A DNA stretch of 18,360 nucleotides from Methylobacter sp. (GTDB lineage Bacteria; Pseudomonadota; Gammaproteobacteria; Methylococcales; Methylomonadaceae). The notes under the pieces are model-generated. The model was given only the letters and a program-made list of their open reading frames with translations. It did not search any database and was not told the DNA's origin. The stretch is from positions 1 through 18,360 of the forward strand of contig NZ_JALOCF010000070.1 of the NCBI RefSeq assembly GCF_023227905.1, given 5' to 3'. Shown here piece after piece: positions 1 through 7,110 of the stretch. Position 1 is the stretch's first letter, and every line of letters starts with the position of its first letter. The position numbers and the translations under genes were made by a program.

Positions 1-35
1 AATTCGAGATATGGGGCATTCAATCATGCTTCTAA

Positions 36-125
36 CCCTAACCGAGCGCTCAACCGGAGCGCGGTTATAATGCGGTTTTATTTTTTCAGCTTTCCGTGCC
101 GCGCCCGGTTAGCTCTACGTTATGC
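36..125 (+). other. attC site of the left, mostly off-window cassette
   Basis: R'' is CCCTAAC (36-42), followed by a 5-base spacer and an L'' arm GCTCAACCGG (48-57). The other half has CCGGTTAGC (105-113), a 5-base spacer and core site GTTATGC (119-125). The arms pair after skipping one base (C51), giving the unpaired base inside L'' that is typical of attC and imposes strand choice. Further pairing GCGCGG/CCGCGC extends the stem. The 90-base length is within the usual attC range. Confidence 0.85.
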
Positions 126-598
126 GCGCAACCTCCAGGATGATGTTTAAAATTTTTCCCGCGATTTTTGTAGTTTTTATTTTGGCTTTACTTCCAGTGC
201 AAGCTGTCTTAGCCTGCAAATGTGCAAGTGGTGAAACCGAGCAAAGCCTATATATCAAAGCTGACTATGTGGCACATGTAAAAATCACTGTCGCAGAAAT
301 TAGGGATGCGAGTGAATTAGAAAATGCTGACTCTGACATCATCGATATGGCTAATGGTGAATATGTCCGCGTCTCTTTCGAAGAAAAAGAAGTATTTAAA
401 GGAAAAAAGTTTTCTCCAAATTTCCTAAAAGAATTACCGTTCACCAATGGAAACTGCATGCTGGGCCTTCGGCCCGGCTGGGAATATGTCATATTTCTTA
501 ACAAAGAATCAAACGGGCTCGTTTTTGCTTGCTCTGGCTCGTTTTCTTTCTACAACACCACTGATGCATCAACCAAAATACAGCAGCTAAGAGAATAG
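122..598 (+). CDS. Cassette-borne secreted protein, netrin/TIMP-like
   Basis: A 158-residue protein with an N-terminal signal sequence (hydrophobic stretch about residues 10-31, cleavage probably after an Ala just before the first Cys). The mature protein would start with Cys-Lys-Cys. A later Cys occurs in NGNCMLGL and another in FACSG. An N-terminal CxC, an early 'aDYVAHVKI' strand, a 'VSFEEKEVFKG' strand and a 'GWEYVIFL' strand recall the OB-like netrin/TIMP domain of bacterial secreted proteins; this is recognition by pattern, not by search. The first ATG (122) lies inside the attC core site; ATGs at residues 7-8 (140, 143) are realistic alternatives and still precede the signal sequence. 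The gene sits alone in cassette 1 and would depend on an upstream array promoter. Function unknown. Confidence 0.8.
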   Translation: MRATSRMMFKIFPAIFVVFILALLPVQAVLACKCASGETEQSLYIKADYVAHVKITVAEIRDASELENADSDIIDMANGEYVRVSFEEKEVFKGKKFSPNFLKELPFTNGNCMLGLRPGWEYVIFLNKESNGLVFACSGSFSFYNTTDASTKIQQLRE

Positions 599-620
599 GC
601 AAAGGAAAAAAGGTAAATTC

Positions 621-689
621 GCATAACACGGCGCTTCACCCGACCAAAAACCGCTATGCGGTTTTCGTCGGGTGAGCTGGGCGTTAGCG
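621..689 (+). other. attC site of cassette 1
   Basis: R'' GCATAAC (621-627), 5-base spacer, L'' arm GCTTCACCCGAC (633-644). An inner hairpin AAAACCGC-TAT-GCGGTTTT spans 647-665. Then come L' GTCGGGTGAGC (667-677), a 5-base spacer and core GTTAGCG (683-689). The two L arms are perfectly complementary except for one extra T in the left arm, the expected extrahelical base. R'' is the exact reverse complement of the core at the start of the same cassette (119-125). The last core bases belong to the next cassette. Confidence 0.93.
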
Positions 690-698
690 ATCACTAGC

Positions 699-1124
699 AT
701 GGCTCTGTGGAAGAAAATACTTATTGGGTTGAGTCTGCTGTTCTTGCTCGTTATTGGGGCAGTAACACTCTTTGTTTCCCGCCTCCCTGATCTCGGCGCC
801 AACACTGCCCTTGTTGAGTATCCTTCACCGGGTGGTCAATTGAAGGCTGTGATCTTTGACCGTGATTGCGGCGCAACCACAGATTTTTCTACCCAAGTCT
901 CAATACTCCCGGCTAGCAGTAGTCTCGAAAACGAAGGTGGAAATATTTTCTCTGCGGATACAGACTATCGCCAGGCACCGTCATGGAAAAATGGCGGGCC
1001 GGAAGTGCGGTTCCGCTGGGTCTCGGACAAAAGCGCGGTGCTTCAACATCATCAATTCGCTCGCGTTGTTCGGGCAAGTTCCAACGCCAAGGGGGTTCAG
1101 GTTGCTTATTCCATCTTCCAGTAG
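699..1124 (+). CDS. Cassette-borne single-TM protein of unknown function
   Basis: The start is the ATG at 699, 15 bases inside cassette 2; a longer reading from a GTG at 672 would begin inside the neighbouring attC and is rejected. The 141-residue product begins Met-Ala-Leu-Trp-Lys-Lys and has one hydrophobic segment (about residues 7-26), then a periplasmic or secreted domain. That domain has a conserved-looking block: SPGGQLKAVIFDRDCGATT, then FSTQVSILPA and GGPEVRFRWVSD. I recall similar 'SP-G-KAV-F-RDCGATT-FSTQVSI' proteins among uncharacterised, often cassette-encoded, small proteins, but cannot name a family with confidence. The stop lies 6 bases before the attC. No internal promoter or strong ribosome binding site is evident. 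No function is proposed. Confidence 0.8.
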   Translation: MALWKKILIGLSLLFLLVIGAVTLFVSRLPDLGANTALVEYPSPGGQLKAVIFDRDCGATTDFSTQVSILPASSSLENEGGNIFSADTDYRQAPSWKNGGPEVRFRWVSDKSAVLQHHQFARVVRASSNAKGVQVAYSIFQ

Positions 1125-1130
1125 CCGCAT

Positions 1131-1202
1131 CGCTAACAATCCAGTCCAGCGAACAGTCAGCAAGCTTCGCTGTCTACCTGCTGCTGACATTCGTTGTTGG
1201 AT
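1131..1202 (+). other. attC site of cassette 2, last of the array
   Basis: R'' CGCTAAC (1131-1137) is the exact reverse complement of GTTAGCG at the start of its cassette (683-689). Spacer AATCC is followed by L'' AGTCCAGC (1143-1150), which pairs with GCTGACAT (1183-1190) leaving C1146/C1147 as an unpaired base three nucleotides into the arm, the same place as in the other two sites. A 5-base spacer leads to core GTTGGAT (1196-1202). An inner hairpin AGCGAA/TTCGCT (1148-1153/1166-1171) may form. The arms are weaker than in the other two sites. Confidence 0.8.
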
Positions 1203-1239
1203 AAAAGAGAAGCCGAAGAGTAGGAATCCCGTCTTTTGA

Positions 1240-3366
1240 TTACTTTTCATTCAATACCCAGACGCCGTCCCAATCGGAACAGGCGACATCATTCGTGTCC
1301 AGACAGCGCTCCAGATATACTTTAGCGACTGGATCGTCGGGCAACGTTTCAAACACGGATGCTGCTGCGGCCAACTCGCCCTGCTTATATAAAGCCAGCC
1401 CCTGGTTGAATGTTTGTATGGCAAGCGAAAGAGCTTCGCCTTTAAAACCCAGTAGTTCATAAACAGTCACCGGCGTATTGCGGCCGACTACCCGGATGGT
1501 TCCGGTTTCGCGCCAGAGGAACTCATCACGGGTCTGCTGCTTGGTCGCTTCGGAAATCATCGTATAAGTGCCGAAAAACTTGTTGGCCCCTTCCAGTCTT
1601 GCGGCCAGATTGGCCGCATCGCCCAGCATGGTGTAGTTGAAACGGGTCTTGGAACCGAAATTGCCCACCACCACATTGCCGCTATGAATGCCGATGCGGT
1701 TATAAATCCAGGCCCCGGTTTGCTGGAAAAACTCCTCACGCCGCTCGGCCAATTTGCGCTGGCATTTTAAAACGCTCCGGCACATCCTGATGGCATGATC
1801 TTCCTGCGTTAACGGTGCATTGGTAAAGGCGATGATCGCATCGCCTTCGTATTTGTCCAGCGTGCCGCCTTCGTCGGTAATGATGTCGGTCATGTCGGTC
1901 AAATAGATGTTCAAAAAATGTACCAGCTGTTCCGGCGTCAGCTTTTCAGAAATCGTGGTAAAGCCCTGAATATCTGAAAAGAAGATCGTTAATTCCCGTG
2001 TTTCGCCGCCCAGCCTTAGCTGCGAGGGATCTTTTTTCAGTATTTCGATATAGTCCCTGCTCAAATAATGCTGGAACATAGTTTGTATAACGCGCTTTTT
2101 CCGGCCCTCAGTTACATATTTCAAAATGACCGAATTAACCAGCGCCAAAATAACGGCCGTTTCCACAAACAAAACCGGCCAATCGTAATTGCGGCAATAG
2201 GCGGCAAAACCGATCAATAACGGTAACGGCGCAAACAACGCAAACGCAAGCACCAAACCCAGCATGCGTTTGCTGTGGATTAGCAGGTAACTTGCCGAAC
2301 TGGCAAGAACCAAGGCAATGCAGAAAGCCAACCATACCGGGAATGGCTTAATCGCGTCCCCTGCCAACAGGTTGTCCAGCACTGTCGCATGGACTTCCAC
2401 GCCTGGATAATCGCCGCTGACCGGCGTTGCGCGCAAGTCCTTTAAGCCCGGCGCGCTAAAGCCGAAAAACACATATTTATCCTTAAATTGAGCCGGATCG
2501 ATTACGCTCGTTTCGCCCGCCTGCAAATGCAATTCAGACTGGATAATCGCCGCCGCACTAAAAGCCTGATGCGTACCTGAATCGCCGCGAAATTTTAAAA
2601 TGACCTGTCCCTGGTTGTCGGTCGGAAGGCTTTTGCCTTGATATTGCAGCATACCGTCATAACTCAATGCCCTGTCCTGCTTACTTAACATCAAGGCAGC
2701 CAAGCCCACCGAGGGGATGATTTGCTGATCGAAAACTCTAAATAACGACGCGCGCCTGAAGACACCGTCAGAATCGGGCAATTCATCGATATGCGAGAGT
2801 ATGTTCGCGGCCTTTGCCAAGCGGTCAATCGGAAAAGTGGCGTGAGTTTTATTCACCGCGCTCAAATTGGTCAGTTTTTGCCATTGCTCCAATCCCTGTA
2901 TCTTGACCGAACTACGTGCAACAGTATCTGGCCAGTTCGACCTTTGCTTGGCTTGTTCGCCTAAAAAAACCGGCAACACGACTTTATTGTCAGCTATCGC
3001 GTCTGCAAACACCTGATCGTCTTCAACGCCATAAACCGACGCTTCGGTATACAACACATCAAAGGCGATAATTTTAGCCCCTCCCCTCTGTAAAAACCGG
3101 ATGATCGGCGCATAGGCTTCGCGCGGCCAGGGCCAGGACAAACCATTGACAGACGCGCCCCAATCCAGGCTCGTCTGGTCCAGTAGGATAATTTTAATGT
3201 CTTGGGTATAGGGTGAAGGGCGCGCCAGTAATTTCTCGCGCCATGACCAGGTTGAGTATTCCCACTGATCCAGGAGTTTGGTTGATTGCAATGCCTGTGC
3301 TAACAGAACTGCCGTCAAACCGATAATCAGCGCAGAACGCAGCTTCGTGGGGATAGTTAAAGCCAT
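1240..3366 (-). CDS. CHASE2-domain adenylate/guanylate cyclase (class III)
   Basis: A 708-residue inner-membrane receptor cyclase, probably making cAMP from ATP in response to a periplasmic signal. Order: TM1 (about 11-26), periplasmic CHASE2 sensor (about 30-335), three closely spaced TM segments (about 345-430), cytoplasmic class III cyclase domain (about 470-650), and a short helical tail. Catalytic-domain motifs are clear: FFSDIQGFT (first metal Asp), LDKYEGDAIIAF (second metal Asp, with the Lys typical of adenine selection), and RFNYTMLGDAANLAARLE with the transition-state Asn/Arg region. The ATG at 3366 starts just before TM1; a longer TTG start at 3447 would read through the dispersed repeat and adds an unlikely Cys-rich extension. 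No strong ribosome binding site is visible. The gene is convergent with the cassette array, 38 bases from its end. Substrate preference and the signal are inferred from the family. Confidence 0.93.
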   Translation of the reverse strand: MALTIPTKLRSALIIGLTAVLLAQALQSTKLLDQWEYSTWSWREKLLARPSPYTQDIKIILLDQTSLDWGASVNGLSWPWPREAYAPIIRFLQRGGAKIIAFDVLYTEASVYGVEDDQVFADAIADNKVVLPVFLGEQAKQRSNWPDTVARSSVKIQGLEQWQKLTNLSAVNKTHATFPIDRLAKAANILSHIDELPDSDGVFRRASLFRVFDQQIIPSVGLAALMLSKQDRALSYDGMLQYQGKSLPTDNQGQVILKFRGDSGTHQAFSAAAIIQSELHLQAGETSVIDPAQFKDKYVFFGFSAPGLKDLRATPVSGDYPGVEVHATVLDNLLAGDAIKPFPVWLAFCIALVLASSASYLLIHSKRMLGLVLAFALFAPLPLLIGFAAYCRNYDWPVLFVETAVILALVNSVILKYVTEGRKKRVIQTMFQHYLSRDYIEILKKDPSQLRLGGETRELTIFFSDIQGFTTISEKLTPEQLVHFLNIYLTDMTDIITDEGGTLDKYEGDAIIAFTNAPLTQEDHAIRMCRSVLKCQRKLAERREEFFQQTGAWIYNRIGIHSGNVVVGNFGSKTRFNYTMLGDAANLAARLEGANKFFGTYTMISEATKQQTRDEFLWRETGTIRVVGRNTPVTVYELLGFKGEALSLAIQTFNQGLALYKQGELAAAASVFETLPDDPVAKVYLERCLDTNDVACSDWDGVWVLNEK

Positions 3367-3390
3367 ATAATTATTTGGTATAAAAAACTC

Positions 3391-3592
3391 ACCACGAAGG
3401 CACGAAGGACACGAAGTTTTATTTCTCCGTGCTATTGGTGATTTCAATCTTTACGTACTGAACTTAGGTGATACCCCGATTCTGTTATTTACCGCAAAGA
3501 CACAAAGTTTAGGTTTCTTCTTCGTGTCCTCGGCAATTGCTCCTGCATTGCTCTACCTCCTGTATCCGTACAGTCCTTCGTGTCTTCGTGGT
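3391..3592. repeat. Inverted pair of the dispersed 'ACCACGAAGG-ACACGAAG' repeat
   Basis: ACCACGAAGGCACGAAGGAC begins at 3391 and its near-perfect inverse GTCCTTCGTGTCTTCGTGGT lies at 3573-3592 (one base missing). Degenerate copies sit between them (CCGCAAAGACACAAAG near 3492-3507; TTCTTCGTGTCCT near 3518-3530). This short motif is known to me as a widely dispersed intergenic repeat in several bacterial lineages. It fills most of the 267-base gap between the cyclase and M48 genes; no gene is seen in the gap. Confidence 0.75.
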
Positions 3593-3633
3593 AACTAAAA
3601 ATGCGCAATTCCAGCTTCCTGGATGTAAATCAC

Positions 3634-4539
3634 TTAAAGCGTTCTCAACATCTCGCCAAAGCGTTTGTCGCGATTGGTGTTTGCGGCCATTGCCATAAGG
3701 CTTTGCGGTAGCAACGGCCTGATATCGGCAATCCGCTCATCCGCTGGCGGATGCGTTGAGGTAAAACCGGTCGCCCCTGGCTTAACTTTAATTTTCATCG
3801 TTTCCAGGACCCGTATCAACGCCGCCGGATCGTAACCCACGCGCTGCATGATCTTAATGGCCGAAGCATCGGCTTCATTTTCTTGTCCGCGCGCATAGCC
3901 GCTGTTAACCAGCGTCTGGGTAATATCATCAATACTCCCTTCAAACAAACGGGTTAACTCCCCAACAGAGCCGCCTACAGCAGCTTGAGCGCCTTCTGAG
4001 GCAATGATAGTCAACGCCGAAGTGATGCGGCTGGTCGAGATGGCTGCAAGCGCATGCGAATGTTGAACGTGCCCGATTTCATGCGCCAAGACTGCCGCCA
4101 GATCGTCTTCGTTTTTGCACAGCTTGACCATGCCTTTGGAAACAAAAACATAACCGCTAGGCGCTGCAAAAGCCACGACCTCATCGGTGTCCAGCAACAG
4201 GAAATGATAGCCCTTATAGGTTGAAGGTTTGTCGGATGCCATCACCAGGACCTGGCCCAGCAAGTTGAGGTAATTATTGGCGGCCGGATTGGCTTTGACG
4301 GGGTAACGATTGACTATGCCCGCGCTGACTGTCCGGCCGATGTAATACTCTTGGGCCGGGGTAATATCTTCCATCGTTTTAGCAACGGCGGTCGAAGCTC
4401 GCATTACTGAGCCGGCCTGGCTGCTGGAGATGTAGCCCGTTGCTGCCGCAACCGTTGCCGCCCCATTAACTACCTTGGTCATCTCGGCGCAGCTTGCCAA
4501 TCCCAATGCCAACGATGCTATTAATATTGAACGCATCAT
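3634..4539 (-). CDS. M48-family zinc metalloprotease lipoprotein
   Basis: A 301-residue predicted lipoprotein: signal sequence with lipobox Leu-Ala-Ser-Cys17, so anchored in the envelope, probably the outer membrane facing the periplasm. The zinc site HEIGH is at 153-157, within VLAHEIGHVQHSHA, and the third ligand is supplied by ENEAD at about 220-224, the M48 arrangement. The closing block TSTHPPADERI is typical of the BepA/LoiP/YcaL-like M48 lipoproteases, which degrade or chaperone misassembled envelope proteins; that role is inference. Start: the first of two tandem ATGs (4539) follows GGGAGG by 7 bases. Its ATGA overlaps the TGA stop of the SH3 gene, so translation is probably coupled and the two proteins likely act together. 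Confidence 0.93.
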   Translation of the reverse strand: MMRSILIASLALGLASCAEMTKVVNGAATVAAATGYISSSQAGSVMRASTAVAKTMEDITPAQEYYIGRTVSAGIVNRYPVKANPAANNYLNLLGQVLVMASDKPSTYKGYHFLLLDTDEVVAFAAPSGYVFVSKGMVKLCKNEDDLAAVLAHEIGHVQHSHALAAISTSRITSALTIIASEGAQAAVGGSVGELTRLFEGSIDDITQTLVNSGYARGQENEADASAIKIMQRVGYDPAALIRVLETMKIKVKPGATGFTSTHPPADERIADIRPLLPQSLMAMAANTNRDKRFGEMLRTL

Positions 4540-5000
4540 AATCCAGCCTCCCGTAAACCGCCCTGTTTAATGAACTGCTCAATATCGGTATTCTTGACCG
4601 TGAATTTTTCCATGTTATCCACCCAAGCGAAGCTCATCTGTTGATGTCCTGCCTTGTAGGCGTTCTCCACATCCGCGTTAAAGCCTTTGCCGGCCAATGC
4701 GATTTCCTTGCCGCTAGCGCCTGCATTGACATTACTACCCGGCACCAATTCAACACTGGATTCCGATACCGCAGACTGATGAATCCAGCCGCCCGGCTTT
4801 CTTGGAGTATTGACCATACGCCAGGGGCCCTGCTCTTTTACCACTTCTACCGATTCGCCATAAACGACTTTATCAACTATTTCCCCCAAAAAAGACGGTT
4901 TATTCCTGACCTGACCCTCTTCAACCTGAACGTTTAGTGATGTTGACCAAGCCGTAGCCGGCACCAGCAACACCACGACGCTTATCAATAATCGCCGCAT
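4536..5000 (-). CDS. Periplasmic bacterial SH3-domain protein
   Basis: A 154-residue secreted protein: signal peptide (residues 1-19, ending ATAWS), then one bacterial SH3 (SH3_3-like) domain at about 22-83. Its signature elements are 'VRNKPSFLGEIVDKVVYGESVEVV', 'GPWRMVNT' and 'GGWIHQSAV'. The remaining roughly 70 residues are of unknown fold. Such domains usually bind peptidoglycan or protein partners. The start is supported by AGAGG nine bases upstream. It is the first gene of a two-gene unit with the M48 protease (4-base overlap). A promoter is expected within 5001-5100; candidate -10 sequences (TATGCT, TATAAA) exist near 5047-5058 but no -35 is convincing. Confidence 0.88.
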   Translation of the reverse strand: MRRLLISVVVLLVPATAWSTSLNVQVEEGQVRNKPSFLGEIVDKVVYGESVEVVKEQGPWRMVNTPRKPGGWIHQSAVSESSVELVPGSNVNAGASGKEIALAGKGFNADVENAYKAGHQQMSFAWVDNMEKFTVKNTDIEQFIKQGGLREAGL

Positions 5001-5122
5001 ATCTCTCTACCTCTTATTGTTGTTATTTTGTAATGATAAATCCTTTTTATAGCATAGAAAGCCGTTATGTGCTTTAAAGAGCTACACACAAAACCAGCGG
5101 CGATACTGAATAAGAACGCTTT

Positions 5123-6457
5123 TTACTTTTTGAACAAAGCGATCGACTCCACATGCCCGGTTTGCGGGAACATATCCATCACCCCGGCTTTAACCAGTTT
5201 ATAGCCCAGTTCATTAACCAGAATCCCTGCATCACGGGCCAGCGTTGACGGATTGCAGGATACATAAACAATCTTCTCAGGTTGCCATTTCTTAAAATGA
5301 TGCAAGACCTCCGAAGCTCCGGCTCTGGAAGGATCGAGCATGATTTTGTTGTATTTACGGTTAGCCCAAGGCTGATCGCTAATATCCTTACTTAAATCGG
5401 CTGCGTAAAATTCAACGTTTTCAATGCCGTTATGACGGGCATTTTCCTTGGCGTGATTGACCAAAGGCTGGTCGCCTTCGACGCCGACCACGTGCCCTGC
5501 AAATTTCGCCATCGGCAAGGTAAAGTTGCCCAAGCCGCAGAATAAGTCCAGCACAGAGTCGTTTTCATTCAAGTCCAGGGTTTCCAGCACCCGGTTGATC
5601 ATTTGTTTGTTAATTTCATAATTAACCTGGGTAAACATAGCCGGTTTAAATTTAAACTCCAAACCTTGATCCGGCAATGCATAAATCGGTATCAGTTCCG
5701 GTTCGCCATCCAGCGGCATGATGGTATCCGGGCCTTTCGATTGCAGGCACACCGATATATCATGCTGATGAGCAAACTCGCGCATCCGTTCCTTATCGGC
5801 ATTGGTTGGCGGCTCCAGTACCCGAAACGACAGCACGCATTGGTTATCGCCGATAGCCACTTCGATCTGCGGAATTTTGTCCCTGATCGTCAAGCCGCCG
5901 ATCATTTCCGACAAAGCCATGAGCTTGGTGCCGACGACAGGATGCATGACCACACAACTTTCGATTTCTGCCAGATAAGGATGGCGTCTTTCTCGAAACC
6001 CCACCAGTACCCGGTTCTTTTTCTCGACATATTTAACGCCCATCCGCGCTTTACTGCGATAGCCCCAATGCGGGCCTTCCAGCGGCTGCCAAAGCTCGGG
6101 TATTTCAGTCTTGCCGATGCGTTTGAACTGATCGACCAGCAAATCCTGCTTGATCCTGATTTGCGCAGCCGAGTCGACATGCTGAAAACTGCAACCGCCA
6201 CATACGCCGTAATGCGCGCATAACGCATCGACCCGGTCGGCGGCGCGGCTCAACAGATTGGCAACCTTGCCTTCCGCATAATCCTTGCGACTCTCGGTAT
6301 AGATAAACTCCACTTCTTCGCCCGGCAACGCCTCATCGATAAAGATCACCTTACCGTCGACATGCGCCACCCCACGCCCATCATGAGCTAAGGATTCTAT
6401 AGTGACTTTAACCGGCGTATCCGGTAACTGCTTTCTGACTCGTTTTCTGTTTGCCAT
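5123..6457 (-). CDS. rlmD: 23S rRNA (uracil-1939-C5)-methyltransferase RlmD
   Basis: A 444-residue SAM-dependent rRNA methyltransferase that makes m5U at position 1939 of 23S rRNA (E. coli numbering). N-terminal TRAM RNA-binding domain (about 10-70). Four iron-sulfur Cys at 80, 86, 89 (CAHYGVCGGC) and 168 (IESCVVMHP), matching the E. coli RlmD pattern. SAM site VLDLFCGLGNFTLPMA. Catalytic Cys401 in YVSCNPSTLARD. The length is close to the E. coli enzyme (433). The start chosen is ATG 6457 (MANRKRVRK); an upstream in-frame start at 6496 would overlap the ydbL coding region. The ATG lies two bases after the ydbL stop, so the two are co-transcribed and probably coupled. In pseudomonads rlmD is a cysM neighbour; here cysM is about 6 kb away with the GTPase and other material between. 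Confidence 0.96.
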   Translation of the reverse strand: MANRKRVRKQLPDTPVKVTIESLAHDGRGVAHVDGKVIFIDEALPGEEVEFIYTESRKDYAEGKVANLLSRAADRVDALCAHYGVCGGCSFQHVDSAAQIRIKQDLLVDQFKRIGKTEIPELWQPLEGPHWGYRSKARMGVKYVEKKNRVLVGFRERRHPYLAEIESCVVMHPVVGTKLMALSEMIGGLTIRDKIPQIEVAIGDNQCVLSFRVLEPPTNADKERMREFAHQHDISVCLQSKGPDTIMPLDGEPELIPIYALPDQGLEFKFKPAMFTQVNYEINKQMINRVLETLDLNENDSVLDLFCGLGNFTLPMAKFAGHVVGVEGDQPLVNHAKENARHNGIENVEFYAADLSKDISDQPWANRKYNKIMLDPSRAGASEVLHHFKKWQPEKIVYVSCNPSTLARDAGILVNELGYKLVKAGVMDMFPQTGHVESIALFKK

Positions 6458-6459
6458 GT

Positions 6460-7047
6460 TTACTTTTGTTTCCAGCTTCCTGAAGATTGATACCACCAGC
6501 CCGGTTGAGCATTACTCACCCAGCGAGCGGCAAAGGTTGATTTGATTTGCGCAGCCCATTCGGGGTGGCCGTTGGCATTGGCGATTGCCTGATAAAGGTT
6601 TTGCCGATCGGCATTTTCAGCGGCGACCAGTTTGTTGACCTGATTCCTGTCTTTAAGCGGTACGCTGCCACTATCCCTGACTGCCAGCAGGCCGTCAGCC
6701 TGAATGCCGATATAGCCAGCTGCATATAAAGGTTGCAGGCTGGCAAAACGGGATTCCATAGCGGCGCGCAGCTGCCTGATTTCAGCGCTGTCGATTGCCA
6801 GATTTGCTTCATCAGCTTGCGCGGGCGATACCACGATATTAATTGCCGTATCAATTACCTGGTACAGGCTCGCCTGCCAATCCGGCAAACTGGCCTTAGG
6901 CTTGGGTTCAGTTTGTTGCGGCGTATTTTTTTGTATGTCTTTGATAATTTCATCTGCCGCTTTTTCAGCTGCCGCGGCAGGAAAGTAAATATTGATAGTG
7001 ACACAGGCAGTCAACAATATTGCGCTTAAAACTGATATTTTTCTCAT
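6460..7047 (-). CDS. ydbL: YdbL-like (DUF1318) lipoprotein
   Basis: A 195-residue protein with an N-terminal signal ending in a lipobox (LLTAC), then VTINIYFPAAAAEKAADEII, a block I associate with YdbL/DUF1318 proteins. A Pro/Lys-rich linker follows, and then a helical domain with 'LRAAMESRF..L..LYAAGYIG...DGLLAVRD' and 'VNKLVAAENADRQNLYQAIANANG', the core of the family. YdbL works with YdbH and YnbE in envelope lipid transport in E. coli; here a decayed YdbH-like remnant lies directly upstream. Start ATG 7047 is preceded by GGAGAG six bases away; the in-frame codons up to 7068 lack this and are not used. It is followed two bases later by rlmD. Unlike E. coli YdbL it carries a lipobox, which suggests membrane anchoring. 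Confidence 0.85.
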   Translation of the reverse strand: MRKISVLSAILLTACVTINIYFPAAAAEKAADEIIKDIQKNTPQQTEPKPKASLPDWQASLYQVIDTAINIVVSPAQADEANLAIDSAEIRQLRAAMESRFASLQPLYAAGYIGIQADGLLAVRDSGSVPLKDRNQVNKLVAAENADRQNLYQAIANANGHPEWAAQIKSTFAARWVSNAQPGWWYQSSGSWKQK

Positions 7048-7110
7048 AACGCTCTCCAAACTATTCAATGGTTACTGGTCTGATGTCGACTGACTGTTTC
7101 ATCAATACGC

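Larger units (their letters stand above)
1..1202 (+). mobile_element. Integron gene-cassette array, distal end (partial)
   Basis: Three attC recombination sites in the same orientation delimit two whole cassettes (about 120-683 and 684-1196) plus the tail of a third on the left. Each complete cassette holds one plus-strand gene ending 6-22 bases before its attC, the standard cassette layout. The proof is internal: cassette 1 begins TTATGC and its own attC has R'' GCATAAC; cassette 2 begins TTAGCG and its attC has R'' CGCTAAC. These are the matches expected if each circle was integrated by cutting G/TT in the core site. No intI or attI is in the window; with this orientation they should lie to the left. 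No further attC with R'' ATCCAAC was found to the right, so 1196-1202 appears to be the end of the array. Confidence 0.88.

Noticed and set aside
672..698. Longer GTG start for the cassette 2 gene
   Set aside because: It would begin in the L' arm of the previous attC, so it would not be part of the mobile cassette; ATG 699 fits.
856..1239. 127-codon plus-strand frame overlapping cassette 2
   Set aside because: Runs across the attC site in another frame, no recognisable features; the 699-1124 frame has the TM segment and conserved motifs.
3367..3447. N-terminal extension of the cyclase from a TTG
   Set aside because: The added residues are encoded by the dispersed ACCACGAAGG repeat and precede the natural ATG-TM1 start.
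5603..6223. 206-codon open frame on the plus strand
   Set aside because: Lies wholly opposite rlmD, whose catalytic and cluster Cys motifs are intact; the composition is that of an antisense shadow.
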